Source: CAYULW01 sp964445815 (GTDB taxonomy: Bacteria; Bacteroidota; Bacteroidia; Flavobacteriales_E; Vicingaceae). Taken from it: a stretch of DNA of 64,000 nucleotides. The stretch's first letter is position 1. Every line of letters begins with the position of its first letter. The notes below the pieces were generated by a model. That model had not been told where the DNA came from and made no database searches. It saw nothing but the letters and a program-made list of their open reading frames with translations. The position numbers were made by a program, and so were the translations under genes. The DNA is taken from positions 310,001 through 374,000 of the forward strand of contig CAYULW010000003.1 in the NCBI GenBank assembly GCA_964445815.1, in the 5' to 3' direction. Positions 48,938 through 57,797 of the stretch are shown in pieces.

Positions 48938-49909
48938 TTAATCGAATGATTGGTTCGATTGACTAGAGATTTCAATCATTTGATCGTACTCCTCCGGGCT
49001 AAGATCATTGAAGTAAAAATTGATCGGATTGATCTTTTCTCCATTTCGAATGACTTCATAATGCAGGTGAGGAGCAACTGAGGTTCCCGTATTTCCGACA
49101 TAACCAATGATCTCGCCACGACTTACTTTTTGTCCCCTTCTTACATTAAAGCTTTGCATGTGTCCGTAAAGCGTTTGGTAACCGTAGCCATGATCAATGA
49201 TAATGTGATAGCCATAACCGCGTCTGCTTTTCTCAGCATGTATTACTTTACCGTCCCCCGTCGCATAAATTTCAGTGCCACGCTCAGCCGAAAAGTCCAT
49301 ACCCGTATGCTTTTTCCAAATTTTATGGATAGGGTGCATTCGCATGCCATAACCCGAAGCCATACGTTTTAGATTCTTATTCGGAATAGGCTGAATGGCC
49401 GGAATAGAAGCAATCATCTTTTCTTTTGACTTGGCCATTTTAAACACCTCATCATAAGATTTGGATTGAATGTACAGTTGTTTTGAAATCTGGTCAATCT
49501 TTTTGGCACTCTCTACAACCAATTCGGAGTTCTTATAACCTTCTAATTTCTTGTAGCGATTTACCCCACCAAATCCTGCTTCTCTCACTTCTTCGGAAAT
49601 CGGTTCTGCTTCAAAAATGACACGATAGATTTCATCATCTCTGCGTTGAATATCAGCCAAAACACTAGTCGCCTGATTCATTCTTTCGCTGAGTAAATCA
49701 TATTGTGCCTTTAAATAACTGTTTTCTCTCTTAAGCAGTTTTTCTTTAGGCGAATCTACATAGTTAGAGATCACAAAAAAGAAGATCAAACCAAAAGTAG
49801 AGGAAGCGGCAACAAATGCAGCGACACGTGTCAGTGACTGTCTCCACCCACGCTCAATTTTTTCGTAACTGAGTGTTTTTGTATTAAATCTATACTTTGT
49901 TCTAGACAA
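48938..49909 (-). CDS. M23 family (LytM-type) metallopeptidase; TTG start
   Basis: The 323-residue product has one N-terminal TM helix (about 28-48), a coiled-coil region (about 60-150), and an M23 domain (about 190-295) with HKIWKKHTGMDFSAERGTEI, zinc ligands HxxxD in HTGMD, and HLHYEV near residue 282. M23 enzymes cut peptidoglycan cross-bridges. The ligands are intact, so it should be active. The start is TTG at 49909; an in-frame stop lies seven codons upstream, and the N-terminal cytosolic segment fits homologues. It is the first gene of a three-gene set. Confidence 0.9.
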   Translation of the reverse strand: MSRTKYRFNTKTLSYEKIERGWRQSLTRVAAFVAASSTFGLIFFFVISNYVDSPKEKLLKRENSYLKAQYDLLSERMNQATSVLADIQRRDDEIYRVIFEAEPISEEVREAGFGGVNRYKKLEGYKNSELVVESAKKIDQISKQLYIQSKSYDEVFKMAKSKEKMIASIPAIQPIPNKNLKRMASGYGMRMHPIHKIWKKHTGMDFSAERGTEIYATGDGKVIHAEKSRRGYGYHIIIDHGYGYQTLYGHMQSFNVRRGQKVSRGEIIGYVGNTGTSVAPHLHYEVIRNGEKINPINFYFNDLSPEEYDQMIEISSQSNQSFD

Positions 49910-49928
49910 TTTACTGATTGATTTATGT

Positions 49929-49936
49929 TAAATTTG
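49929..49936 (+). promoter_or_regulatory. Possible promoter for alaS
   Basis: TAAATTTG followed by CC is an exact TAnnTTTG match on the plus strand, 107 bases before the alaS ATG in the 134-base divergent region. No TTG was found at the ideal -33 distance. Confidence 0.45.
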
Positions 49937-50043
49937 CCGCCTTTAAAGCGAGCAAAATTACTGCTAATTCAGCTATTTTCAATGGCAAAGATGTTGTCAA
50001 TTTGTTAAATAACGTTAGCAGACTTTAAAAGTTATAAACATCA

Positions 50044-52644
50044 ATGGACTCAAAATCAATTAGACAAACCTTCTTAGACTTTTTCAAGGGAAAAGGACAC
50101 GATATCGTTCCTTCTGCTCCTATTGTTATTAAAGATGATCCGACATTGCTTTTTACCAATGCGGGAATGAACCAGTTTAAGGATGCCTTTTTGGGGAACG
50201 TTGAAGTAAAAAAACCTCGGCTTGCCGATTCCCAAAAATGCCTTCGGGTCTCAGGAAAGCACAACGATTTGGAGGAAGTGGGTGTAGATACCTATCATCA
50301 TACCATGTTTGAGATGTTGGGCAACTGGTCTTTTGGTGATTACTTTAAAGAGGAAATGATTCCTTGGGCGTGGGAATTATTAACAGAGGAATATGGTATG
50401 GATAAGGATCGCCTGTACGTTACCATTTTTGAAGGTGATGAAGGAGATGGTTTAAAAGAAGACTTCGAAGCCAGTGAAGCCTGGGCAAAGATATTACCCG
50501 AGAATCGCATTTTAAAAGCCAATAAGAAAGACAATTTCTGGGAAATGGGGGAGACCGGTCCTTGTGGTCCTTGTTCTGAAATTCATATGGATTTAAGATC
50601 AGATGAAGATCGAAAAAAGATTGATGGAGCAAGCTTGGTCAATCAGGATCATCCTCAGGTCATTGAAATTTGGAATTTAGTATTTATGCAATTCAACCGT
50701 TTGAAGGACGGGTCACTGAAAGATTTGCCTTCCACGCATGTTGATACGGGAATGGGCTTAGAGCGCTTGACCATGGCTTTGCAAAACAAGCAGTCAAGTT
50801 ACGATACCGATTTGTTCATGCCAAGTATTCGAATACTGGAAGAATTATCCGGTAGTAAATACAATGCATCCGATTCTAAACAAGACATTGCCTTTAGAGT
50901 TGTTGTGGATCATATCCGTGCCATTGCTTTTTCTATTGCAGATGGGCAATTGCCATCTAATACCGGTGCAGGTTATGTGATCCGACGTATTTTACGACGA
51001 GCGGTTCGATATGGTTTTAGTTTCTTGGATATAAAGTCCCCTTTCTTGTTCCGCTTGATTGAAGCAGTAGTTCAAACACTGGGAGAGCAATTTGATGAAC
51101 TCAAACAACAGCAACAATTGATTGAAAAAGTGATTCAAGAAGAGGAACAATCCTTCTTACGCACCTTAGAAAAAGGCATTCAGGTCTTTGAACAATATAA
51201 AACGTCAGATGCTGTTGTTGATGGTGCTTTTGCCTTTGAACTGTATGATACCTTTGGTTTTCCGATCGATCTGACACAACTTATGGCGGTTGAAAAGGGC
51301 TGGAGTGTCAACATGATAGAATTTCAAGAAAAGTTAGAAGAGCAAAAAACGCGCTCGCGTTCTGCATCTAAAATGGAAACGGACGATTGGGTAGAAGTAT
51401 TTAAGGATGAGAAAGAAGAGTTTATTGGCTATGATTATACAGAGGCAAATGTAAAAATCAGCCGATACCGTAAAGTCAAGCAAAAGGGAAAAGATTTGTA
51501 CCAATTGGTGTTTAATCTTAGCCCATTTTATCCTGAAGGTGGTGGACAGGTTGGTGATACCGGTTATATCGATAATGGAGAAGAAAAGATTAGCATTCTG
51601 GATACCAAAAAAGAAGCGAATCTCATTGTGCACTTTGTGAAATCTCTACCCGAAAATTTGGAAGCCGAGTTCCGTGCCCATATCAATGCATCTAAGCGGC
51701 AAAATACAGCAGCAAACCACACAGCTACTCACCTTATGCATGAAGCCTTGCGTTCTGTGTTGGGAGAGCATGTTGAGCAAAAGGGTTCTTTGGTGAATGG
51801 AGATTACCTCCGATTTGACTTTTCTCATTTCCAAAAAGTGACAGATGAGGAAGTTAGAGAGATAGAGAATCTGGTAAATAAAAAAATAAGGGAAAACATT
51901 TCCTTGAATGAAGAGCGGCAAATTCCTATAGATGAAGCCAAGGCAAAAGGAGCTATGGCTCTTTTTGGTGAAAAATATGGCGATGTAGTCAGAATGATTC
52001 AGTTCGGATCTTCTGTGGAGCTGTGTGGAGGAACACATGTAAAATCCACGGGTGAAATCGCTCTCTTTAAAATCACTTCTGAGGCTGCTGTTGCAGCAGG
52101 CATCAGAAGAGTTGAGGCAATGACCGGTGAAAGGGCTCTTGACCTGTTTTTTAGGCAGAATGATGAGTTGGAGCAAATGAAGGAAATGCTTAAGCAGCCT
52201 AAAGACTTAGTAACTGCCATTGAGAAGCTACAGAAAGAGAACAATCAACTGCAGAAGGAAATAGAAGGATTTAAGTTGAAAGTTGCCGGCAGTTTGAAAC
52301 AGGACTTGATCAAAAAAATAGTTGTTAAGGATGGCATAAATACCTTAATCGAAGAAGTAGATATGGATGCCGGAGGAATAAAGAATCTCGCTTTTCAATT
52401 GAAAGCCGAGGTTGATAATTTGTTTATGGTCCTGGCATCTAAAAAAGGAGCAAAACCATCTTTAACTGTATTGATAAGTGAAAACCTCGTTGAAAAGAAA
52501 GACTGGAATGCCGGACAAATTGTTCGTGATCTGGCAAAGCACATCCAAGGCGGTGGTGGAGGTCAGGCTTTCTTCGCAACAGCTGGGGGAAAAAATCCTG
52601 AGGGAATAGAAAAAGCACTCAAAGAGGCTGATCAACTATTCTAG
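50044..52644 (+). CDS. alaS: Alanyl-tRNA synthetase
   Basis: The 866-residue enzyme charges tRNA-Ala and edits mischarged Ser and Gly. It has the class II catalytic domain (1-250, with RQTFLDFFKGKGHDIVPS and the TGPCGPCSEIH motif), a tRNA-binding middle domain, the editing domain with the zinc motif HTATHLMHE (near 560) and ELCGGTHVKSTGEI (near 660), and the DHHA1 C-terminal domain ending GGGGGQAFFATAGGKN. Its stop is one base from the convergent regulator gene. Domain order and length are normal. Confidence 0.98.
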   Translation: MDSKSIRQTFLDFFKGKGHDIVPSAPIVIKDDPTLLFTNAGMNQFKDAFLGNVEVKKPRLADSQKCLRVSGKHNDLEEVGVDTYHHTMFEMLGNWSFGDYFKEEMIPWAWELLTEEYGMDKDRLYVTIFEGDEGDGLKEDFEASEAWAKILPENRILKANKKDNFWEMGETGPCGPCSEIHMDLRSDEDRKKIDGASLVNQDHPQVIEIWNLVFMQFNRLKDGSLKDLPSTHVDTGMGLERLTMALQNKQSSYDTDLFMPSIRILEELSGSKYNASDSKQDIAFRVVVDHIRAIAFSIADGQLPSNTGAGYVIRRILRRAVRYGFSFLDIKSPFLFRLIEAVVQTLGEQFDELKQQQQLIEKVIQEEEQSFLRTLEKGIQVFEQYKTSDAVVDGAFAFELYDTFGFPIDLTQLMAVEKGWSVNMIEFQEKLEEQKTRSRSASKMETDDWVEVFKDEKEEFIGYDYTEANVKISRYRKVKQKGKDLYQLVFNLSPFYPEGGGQVGDTGYIDNGEEKISILDTKKEANLIVHFVKSLPENLEAEFRAHINASKRQNTAANHTATHLMHEALRSVLGEHVEQKGSLVNGDYLRFDFSHFQKVTDEEVREIENLVNKKIRENISLNEERQIPIDEAKAKGAMALFGEKYGDVVRMIQFGSSVELCGGTHVKSTGEIALFKITSEAAVAAGIRRVEAMTGERALDLFFRQNDELEQMKEMLKQPKDLVTAIEKLQKENNQLQKEIEGFKLKVAGSLKQDLIKKIVVKDGINTLIEEVDMDAGGIKNLAFQLKAEVDNLFMVLASKKGAKPSLTVLISENLVEKKDWNAGQIVRDLAKHIQGGGGGQAFFATAGGKNPEGIEKALKEADQLF

Positions 52645-52645
52645 T

Positions 52646-53809
52646 TTAGGGAAGAACGTATTGCTTTACTTCTTTTACCGAGATTTCCTCTCCACTTAAA
52701 ATAATTAGTCGCTCAATCACATTTCTAAGTTCTCTGATATTGCCTGTCCAATCATACTTAGACAGTGCATCAACAGCATCTTTAGCAATTGCTTTTTTGC
52801 TTTGCCCTTGTTCTGCACAAATTTTATCCAAAAAGAAATCTACAAGTAAGGGAATATCATCACGACGCTCGTTTAAAGCAGGAACTTCAATTAATATCAC
52901 ACTTAAGCGATGATATAGGTCTTCTCTAAAGTGACCTTCCGAAATTTCCTTCTTCAGGTTTTTGTTAGTGGCAGCAATCACTCTTACATTGACTTTAATG
53001 TCTTTTTCACCACCAACACGTGTAATCTTGTTTTCCTGAAGTGCTCTCAACACTTTAGCTTGAGCAGAAGCACTCATGTCGCCTATTTCATCTAAGAATA
53101 GCGTTCCTCCTTCGGCTTGTTCAAACTTTCCTTTCTTCTGTTTAATAGCCGATGTAAAGGCCCCTTTTTCGTGACCAAATAATTCACTTTCTATTAATTC
53201 ACTTGGAATAGCGGCACAATTAACTTCAATGAAGGTCCCTTTTTTTCGATTGGAATTTTGGTGTAGATTTCTTGCAACCAGCTCCTTCCCGGTACCATTT
53301 GGTCCTGTAATTAAAACTCTGGCATCGGTCTGTGCTACCTTTGAAATAAGATCTTTGACTTCCATAATGGATTTGCTCTCACCAATTATATCATTTAGCT
53401 TAGCATTAAACACCTTTTTCTTTAAGACCTTGGTTTCTTCTACCAAGTCTTTTTGATCTAAGGCATTCCGAACCGTAATCAATAAACGGTTAAGATCAGG
53501 TGGTTTAGAGATGAAATCAAAAGCTCCCATTTTAATTGCTTCTACTGCTGTTTCAATGGTGCCATGTCCTGAAATCATAACAACAGGGCTTTCTATTCCT
53601 TCTTCTTTTAATTTTTGCAATACATCAATGCCATCCATTTTAGGCATTTTAATGTCGCAAAGAATAAGGTCATAAGCTTTCTTTTTGGCAGCATCTAAAC
53701 CGGAACTGCCATCTTCAGCCTCATCTATTGAGTATTTTTCAAATTCTAATATTTCCCTTAGTGTTCTTCTGATTGAACGCTCGTCATCTATAATTAAGAT
53801 CTTAGCCAT
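52646..53809 (-). CDS. NtrC-type sigma-54 response regulator lacking a C-terminal DNA-binding domain
   Basis: The 387-residue product has an intact receiver (acid pair Asp8/Asp9, phospho-acceptor Asp52, Lys102) and an AAA+ sigma-54 interaction domain (about 140-365) with Walker A GPNGTGKE (169-176) and Walker B GGTLFLDEIGD (234-244). The GAFTGA loop reads GAFTSA (216-221). It ends at VKQYVLP, leaving about 10 residues after the AAA+ lid and no room for the usual Fis-type HTH. It is coupled by a one-base overlap (TAATG) to the ABC permease gene. It may act without direct DNA binding or activate sigma-54 polymerase from solution. Confidence 0.93.
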   Translation of the reverse strand: MAKILIIDDERSIRRTLREILEFEKYSIDEAEDGSSGLDAAKKKAYDLILCDIKMPKMDGIDVLQKLKEEGIESPVVMISGHGTIETAVEAIKMGAFDFISKPPDLNRLLITVRNALDQKDLVEETKVLKKKVFNAKLNDIIGESKSIMEVKDLISKVAQTDARVLITGPNGTGKELVARNLHQNSNRKKGTFIEVNCAAIPSELIESELFGHEKGAFTSAIKQKKGKFEQAEGGTLFLDEIGDMSASAQAKVLRALQENKITRVGGEKDIKVNVRVIAATNKNLKKEISEGHFREDLYHRLSVILIEVPALNERRDDIPLLVDFFLDKICAEQGQSKKAIAKDAVDALSKYDWTGNIRELRNVIERLIILSGEEISVKEVKQYVLP

Positions 53810-55146
53810 TATGAATTTTTATAAAACAACCATTTACCAATTTCTTTGAAATTTACTTTTTTGCCATACATCAATATGCCAATTCGATATATCTTACCCG
53901 CCATGGCAGTTGTACCGATAAAAGTAGCAATCAGTAAAACCATAGATAAAACAATCTCAAAGTAATCAACTCCAAAAGGCACTCTAACCATCATTACGAT
54001 TGGAGAGGTAAATGGAATAATTGAGCCCCAAAAGGCCAAGCTGCCATCCGGATTTTCAATCACTACCTGAGCAATGACAATACCGAGGATCAACGGAATA
54101 GTGACCGGCAACATGAATTGCTGTGTATCGGTTTCATTGTCTACCGCAGCTCCAATTCCTGCAAACAGAGAACCGTACAATAAATACCCTCCGATAAAGA
54201 AAAAGACAAAACAACCAATAACTACAGGAAAGTCAATTAATGATAACTGATGAGTTAAACTGGATATAAAGTCGCTTCTTTTTGTTGGATTAGAAGCATT
54301 CAACGCGGGATTAAATTCTTCTTGTTCTTTTACTTGCTCAATTTTTACTTCTTTGGCATCATCGGCAATAAAACTCTGGCCCACAGAAACTAAAACTGAA
54401 GACAACACGACCCATAAAGCAACTTGAGTTAAGGCAACCAAAGCAATGCCTATGATCTTTCCCATCATGAGTTGAAATGGCTTTACAGATGAGATAATGA
54501 CCTCTACAATCCTGTTCGTTTTTTCTTCGATCACACCACGCATGACCTGAACTCCATACAAGAAGATAAAGAAATAGATAAACATCGCCAAAACAAAACC
54601 TACCCCCGTTGCTAGCTTATCGGCACTTTCTTCTGCCTCACCTGATTCGCTTAACTTATTGGGAACAATTTTTACTCGAGGTCGAAGTCCCGATATTTGG
54701 TCGATACTTAAGTTGTATAGATCTTGTAGCTTTTTGTTTTCTATTGTCTTGGCAATTTGAGCTTCCATGTAATCTATGCTACTGCCTTTTGGTTTTTCTT
54801 TGTAAAAGATCTGCGCCGTTTCAGGCATAGTGACAATCACTTTAGGTAAATGCAAGATAGTGGAGTATTTACCCTTGTTATTCATCTCATCCTGAGCCTC
54901 TTTTAATGAACGGAATGTGTACTCAAACTGTATGGTCTTTTTGTTTTTGAATTCATTGGTAAAAAGACCGGATTCATCAATCACTTCAACAAGTTGTTTG
55001 TCATCTTCTCTCATGGACAACCATGTAGGAATAATCATTAATGCGGCGATGAGTAAAGGGCCAACAATACTCATGATTAGAAAAGATTTCTTCTTTACCC
55101 TTACAAGGTATTCTCTTTGTATAATTAATCCGGTTTTACTCATCAT
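53809..55146 (-). CDS. ABC-2 type transporter permease (NatB-like)
   Basis: The 445-residue product has one TM segment near the N-terminus (about 24-45), a large extracytoplasmic loop (to about 185) and five or six TM segments in the C-terminal half, the layout of NatB-type exporters in the ABC-2 family (with FLYGVQVMRGVIEEKTNRIVEVIISSV around 190-220). The ATPase gene is upstream with an 11-base overlap and the regulator is downstream. The substrate is unknown; sodium export by NatAB is one precedent. Start: two consecutive ATGs. Confidence 0.88.
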   Translation of the reverse strand: MMSKTGLIIQREYLVRVKKKSFLIMSIVGPLLIAALMIIPTWLSMREDDKQLVEVIDESGLFTNEFKNKKTIQFEYTFRSLKEAQDEMNNKGKYSTILHLPKVIVTMPETAQIFYKEKPKGSSIDYMEAQIAKTIENKKLQDLYNLSIDQISGLRPRVKIVPNKLSESGEAEESADKLATGVGFVLAMFIYFFIFLYGVQVMRGVIEEKTNRIVEVIISSVKPFQLMMGKIIGIALVALTQVALWVVLSSVLVSVGQSFIADDAKEVKIEQVKEQEEFNPALNASNPTKRSDFISSLTHQLSLIDFPVVIGCFVFFFIGGYLLYGSLFAGIGAAVDNETDTQQFMLPVTIPLILGIVIAQVVIENPDGSLAFWGSIIPFTSPIVMMVRVPFGVDYFEIVLSMVLLIATFIGTTAMAGKIYRIGILMYGKKVNFKEIGKWLFYKNS

Positions 55147-56074
55147 TTTTAGTTTTAGATGTTTCTTGTACTTGCTTAATAAAGATATCGTTCATACTAG
55201 GAATGATTTCTTTCAATCCATAAACTTCAACTTCAGAAACAATGGCTTTTAAAATTTCATTTGGTGATTTATCATTGAGGAGTTTTACTCTGGCTATTTT
55301 ATAATCATCTTGCTCTTGTGTTGACAATAACTCACACCCAGCCCATAATGCATTGGTAAAGCCCACCATATTCCCTTTAAAACTCACCTCGTAAACTCCT
55401 TCTTTAAAGTCGTGTTGAATTTGCTTGACTTCGCCACTAAGAATCTTTTTTGAATTGTTAATCAAGGCAATATGCTCGCAAATTTCTTCAACTGAACCCA
55501 TGTTGTGTGTAGATAGGATTATACTCGCACCTTCCTCCTTTAATCTTAAAATTTCCGATTTAATAAGATTGGTATTGATAGGATCGAAACCACTAAACGG
55601 TTCATCTAAAATAAGAAGCTTGGGTTCATGAAGTACAGTAACTATAAATTGCACTTTCTGAGCCATACCTTTAGAAAGTTCTTCTACTTTTTTACTCCAC
55701 CAAGGGGTAATGTCGAATTTTTTAAACCACTCTTTGAGTTTACTTTTTGCCTCAGCTTTACTCATCCCCTTAAGTTGCGCTAAATACAAGGCTTGTTCAC
55801 CAACCTCCATTTTCTTGTAAAGTCCTCTTTCTTCAGGTAAATAACCGATTTGCTCTATGTGTTTTGGAGAAAGGGGTTCACCATCAAATAGAATCTCTCC
55901 CTGATCTGGTGCTGTTATCTGGTTAATAATTCTAATTAATGAGGTTTTTCCTGCACCATTAGGACCTAATAAACCGTAGATGCTCCCTTTTGGAACTTCA
56001 ATGGTTACGTCATTAAGAGCGACATGATTAGAGTAGTTTTTGACAATGTTTTTAGCACTTAGTATCGCACTCAT
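55136..56074 (-). CDS. ABC transporter ATP-binding protein (NatA-like)
   Basis: The 312-residue product has Walker A GPNGAGKTS (about 37-45), the signature ELSKGMAQKVQF, Walker B LLILDEPFSGFDP and a switch histidine in ILSTHNMGS, followed by a C-terminal domain typical of ABC-2 exporter ATPases. It overlaps the permease gene by 11 bases. The ATG at 56074 is preferred over a TTG at 56092, which lies inside the -7 element. Confidence 0.92.
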   Translation of the reverse strand: MSAILSAKNIVKNYSNHVALNDVTIEVPKGSIYGLLGPNGAGKTSLIRIINQITAPDQGEILFDGEPLSPKHIEQIGYLPEERGLYKKMEVGEQALYLAQLKGMSKAEAKSKLKEWFKKFDITPWWSKKVEELSKGMAQKVQFIVTVLHEPKLLILDEPFSGFDPINTNLIKSEILRLKEEGASIILSTHNMGSVEEICEHIALINNSKKILSGEVKQIQHDFKEGVYEVSFKGNMVGFTNALWAGCELLSTQEQDDYKIARVKLLNDKSPNEILKAIVSEVEVYGLKEIIPSMNDIFIKQVQETSKTKNDE

Positions 56075-56089
56075 AGTTTTAGCTTTTGG

Positions 56090-56097
56090 CAAATATA
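56090..56097 (-). promoter_or_regulatory. -7 element before the ABC ATPase gene
   Basis: The minus strand reads TATATTTG, an exact TAnnTTTG match, 15 bases before the ATG at 56074. No clear -33 element was found. Confidence 0.45.
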
Positions 56098-56188
56098 AAC
56101 TTCACGCTTATTTTATTGATAATAAAGTTTAAATAGTAATAAAAGTGACATAAGCAGCGAATAGACTGCTATAATGGTCTATAATTCT

Positions 56189-56196
56189 TAAATTTG
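56189..56196 (+). promoter_or_regulatory. -7 element before the first Omp28-like gene
   Basis: TAAATTTG is an exact TAnnTTTG match, 40 bases before the ATG at 56237. A CTG lies 20 bases upstream in the -33 position, a poor match. Confidence 0.45.
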
Positions 56197-56236
56197 ATGT
56201 TTAACATTTCAATTTCTAATTATTTTTAAGACTACT

Positions 56237-57682
56237 ATGAAAAAAATATTATTATCTTCTTTGGCCGTCTTTTTTTCTGCTTTATTGCTTGCGCAAAGTC
56301 CCGATGCAGCGGTTATTTCAATACCCATGGATGATGTATATGCGGCAGGTTCTCCGGTTGATGTTAAGATTGAATTTAAAAATGTAGGGACAGCTAGTTT
56401 TAATGGACTCACTTTAAATTGGAGTGCTGATGGTGGAGCGACTGTTCATTCATATCCTCTTAATGGATTCTCATTCGGAGTAGGTAGTCAATTTACAATT
56501 ATCCATTCTACTAAGATAACATTTGCTAATCCGGGTGCTTATACAGAGCTAAAGGCCTGGACCAGTAATCCCGGTGGTAGTGTTGATGTGAACACCTCAA
56601 ATGATACTTTGGTCAAAAACATTTTTGTTAATAATGGATTAACAACAACCAGAAGAGTGTTGGTTGAAGAATTTACTACAGCTCCATGTGGCTTTTGTCC
56701 TGACGGTGCAATTGTTTTGGAGAACATCTTATTTTCCAACCCTAATGTTATTGCAGTTGGAATTCATGCAGGATTTGGAACAGATGCCATGACTATTCCT
56801 GCTCACTCTGCTTTGGCCAATGCGTTTACAAGTGGAGCTCCAACGGCAACAGTAGATCGAATAAAGTTTGCGGGGCAAAGTAATGTAGCTATAAGTAGAA
56901 GTATCTGGGCGAGTCAGGTCAATTACAGACAAGGAATTAATACGCCGGTGGACATCAATATAAATGGAACATACAATGCTTTAAACCGAACGGCTACCGT
57001 AACAGTTAGTGCGGATTTTGTAGATTTCGCTTTACCAGGAGATATTCGACTTGGTCTTTATGTTGTAGAGGATAGTGTGAGTCAAGTTGGTTCAGGTTAT
57101 AATCAGACCAATTATTACCATTCCGGTTCTTATGGAACAAATCACCCCTATTATGGAGCAGGAAATCCTATAATTGGTTATACTCATCGACATGTTGGTC
57201 GGGCAACATATCCGGCAAATGATCCTTGGGGAGATACTACTGTAATTCCCTCCGCACCACAAATGGGAGCCTCTTATTCAAAAACGTATACCATTCCGAT
57301 TAGTTCCAATTGGGATGAAGATCAAATTCATTTTGTTGCTTTTGCAACTTATCACTCTTCAAATACGGGAGAGCGTGAAATTATAAACGCCGGTGAGGTT
57401 AAGATGAACCAAATGACTACCGGACTCGAAAATGTGCAACAACAATTGAGCTTTGATTATTTCCCTAACCCTGCAATGAATCAATTAAATGTTGAAATTA
57501 AGAATGAATGGGTTGGACAGACAAGACTACTTTTAAAAGACATCTCGGGCAAACTACTATTGGACGAAAAGTTAGGCAACGTACTGAATGTGTTGGACAT
57601 TAGTCAGTTTGAATCGGGTTTATACTTTCTAGAACTCATCTATGGAAATGAGCGTTCAACTAAGAAAGTGATTATAAAGTAA
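56237..57682 (+). CDS. Omp28-like secreted protein with T9SS type A sorting domain
   Basis: The 481-residue product has a signal peptide (MKKILLSSLAVFFSALLLA), an N-terminal beta domain (about 22-130) of the CARDB kind, an Omp28 domain (about 135-395) that begins VLVEEFTTAPCGFCPDGA and continues GTDAMTIP, and a C-terminal sorting domain (from about 410, with YFPNPAMNQ and a final TKKVIIK). The CGFC motif (Cys151-Cys154) lies in a thioredoxin-like context. Omp28 proteins are surface proteins of Bacteroidota with unclear function. A longer paralogue follows 115 bases later. Confidence 0.85.
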   Translation: MKKILLSSLAVFFSALLLAQSPDAAVISIPMDDVYAAGSPVDVKIEFKNVGTASFNGLTLNWSADGGATVHSYPLNGFSFGVGSQFTIIHSTKITFANPGAYTELKAWTSNPGGSVDVNTSNDTLVKNIFVNNGLTTTRRVLVEEFTTAPCGFCPDGAIVLENILFSNPNVIAVGIHAGFGTDAMTIPAHSALANAFTSGAPTATVDRIKFAGQSNVAISRSIWASQVNYRQGINTPVDININGTYNALNRTATVTVSADFVDFALPGDIRLGLYVVEDSVSQVGSGYNQTNYYHSGSYGTNHPYYGAGNPIIGYTHRHVGRATYPANDPWGDTTVIPSAPQMGASYSKTYTIPISSNWDEDQIHFVAFATYHSSNTGEREIINAGEVKMNQMTTGLENVQQQLSFDYFPNPAMNQLNVEIKNEWVGQTRLLLKDISGKLLLDEKLGNVLNVLDISQFESGLYFLELIYGNERSTKKVIIK

Positions 57683-57797
57683 ACTAAAACCGCTTATCAA
57701 AAATTGTCGAAGCTTTAGGTTGAATATGCCTACTTTTAACAAAATCAAAATTTTTTTTAAATAAATTTGAATTCAATTATTAATTAATCTACACATT

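Noticed and set aside
51646..52176. 176-residue minus-strand ORF inside alaS
   Set aside because: It is antisense to conserved AlaS editing-domain coding sequence, with no domain, promoter or neighbouring genes on that strand.
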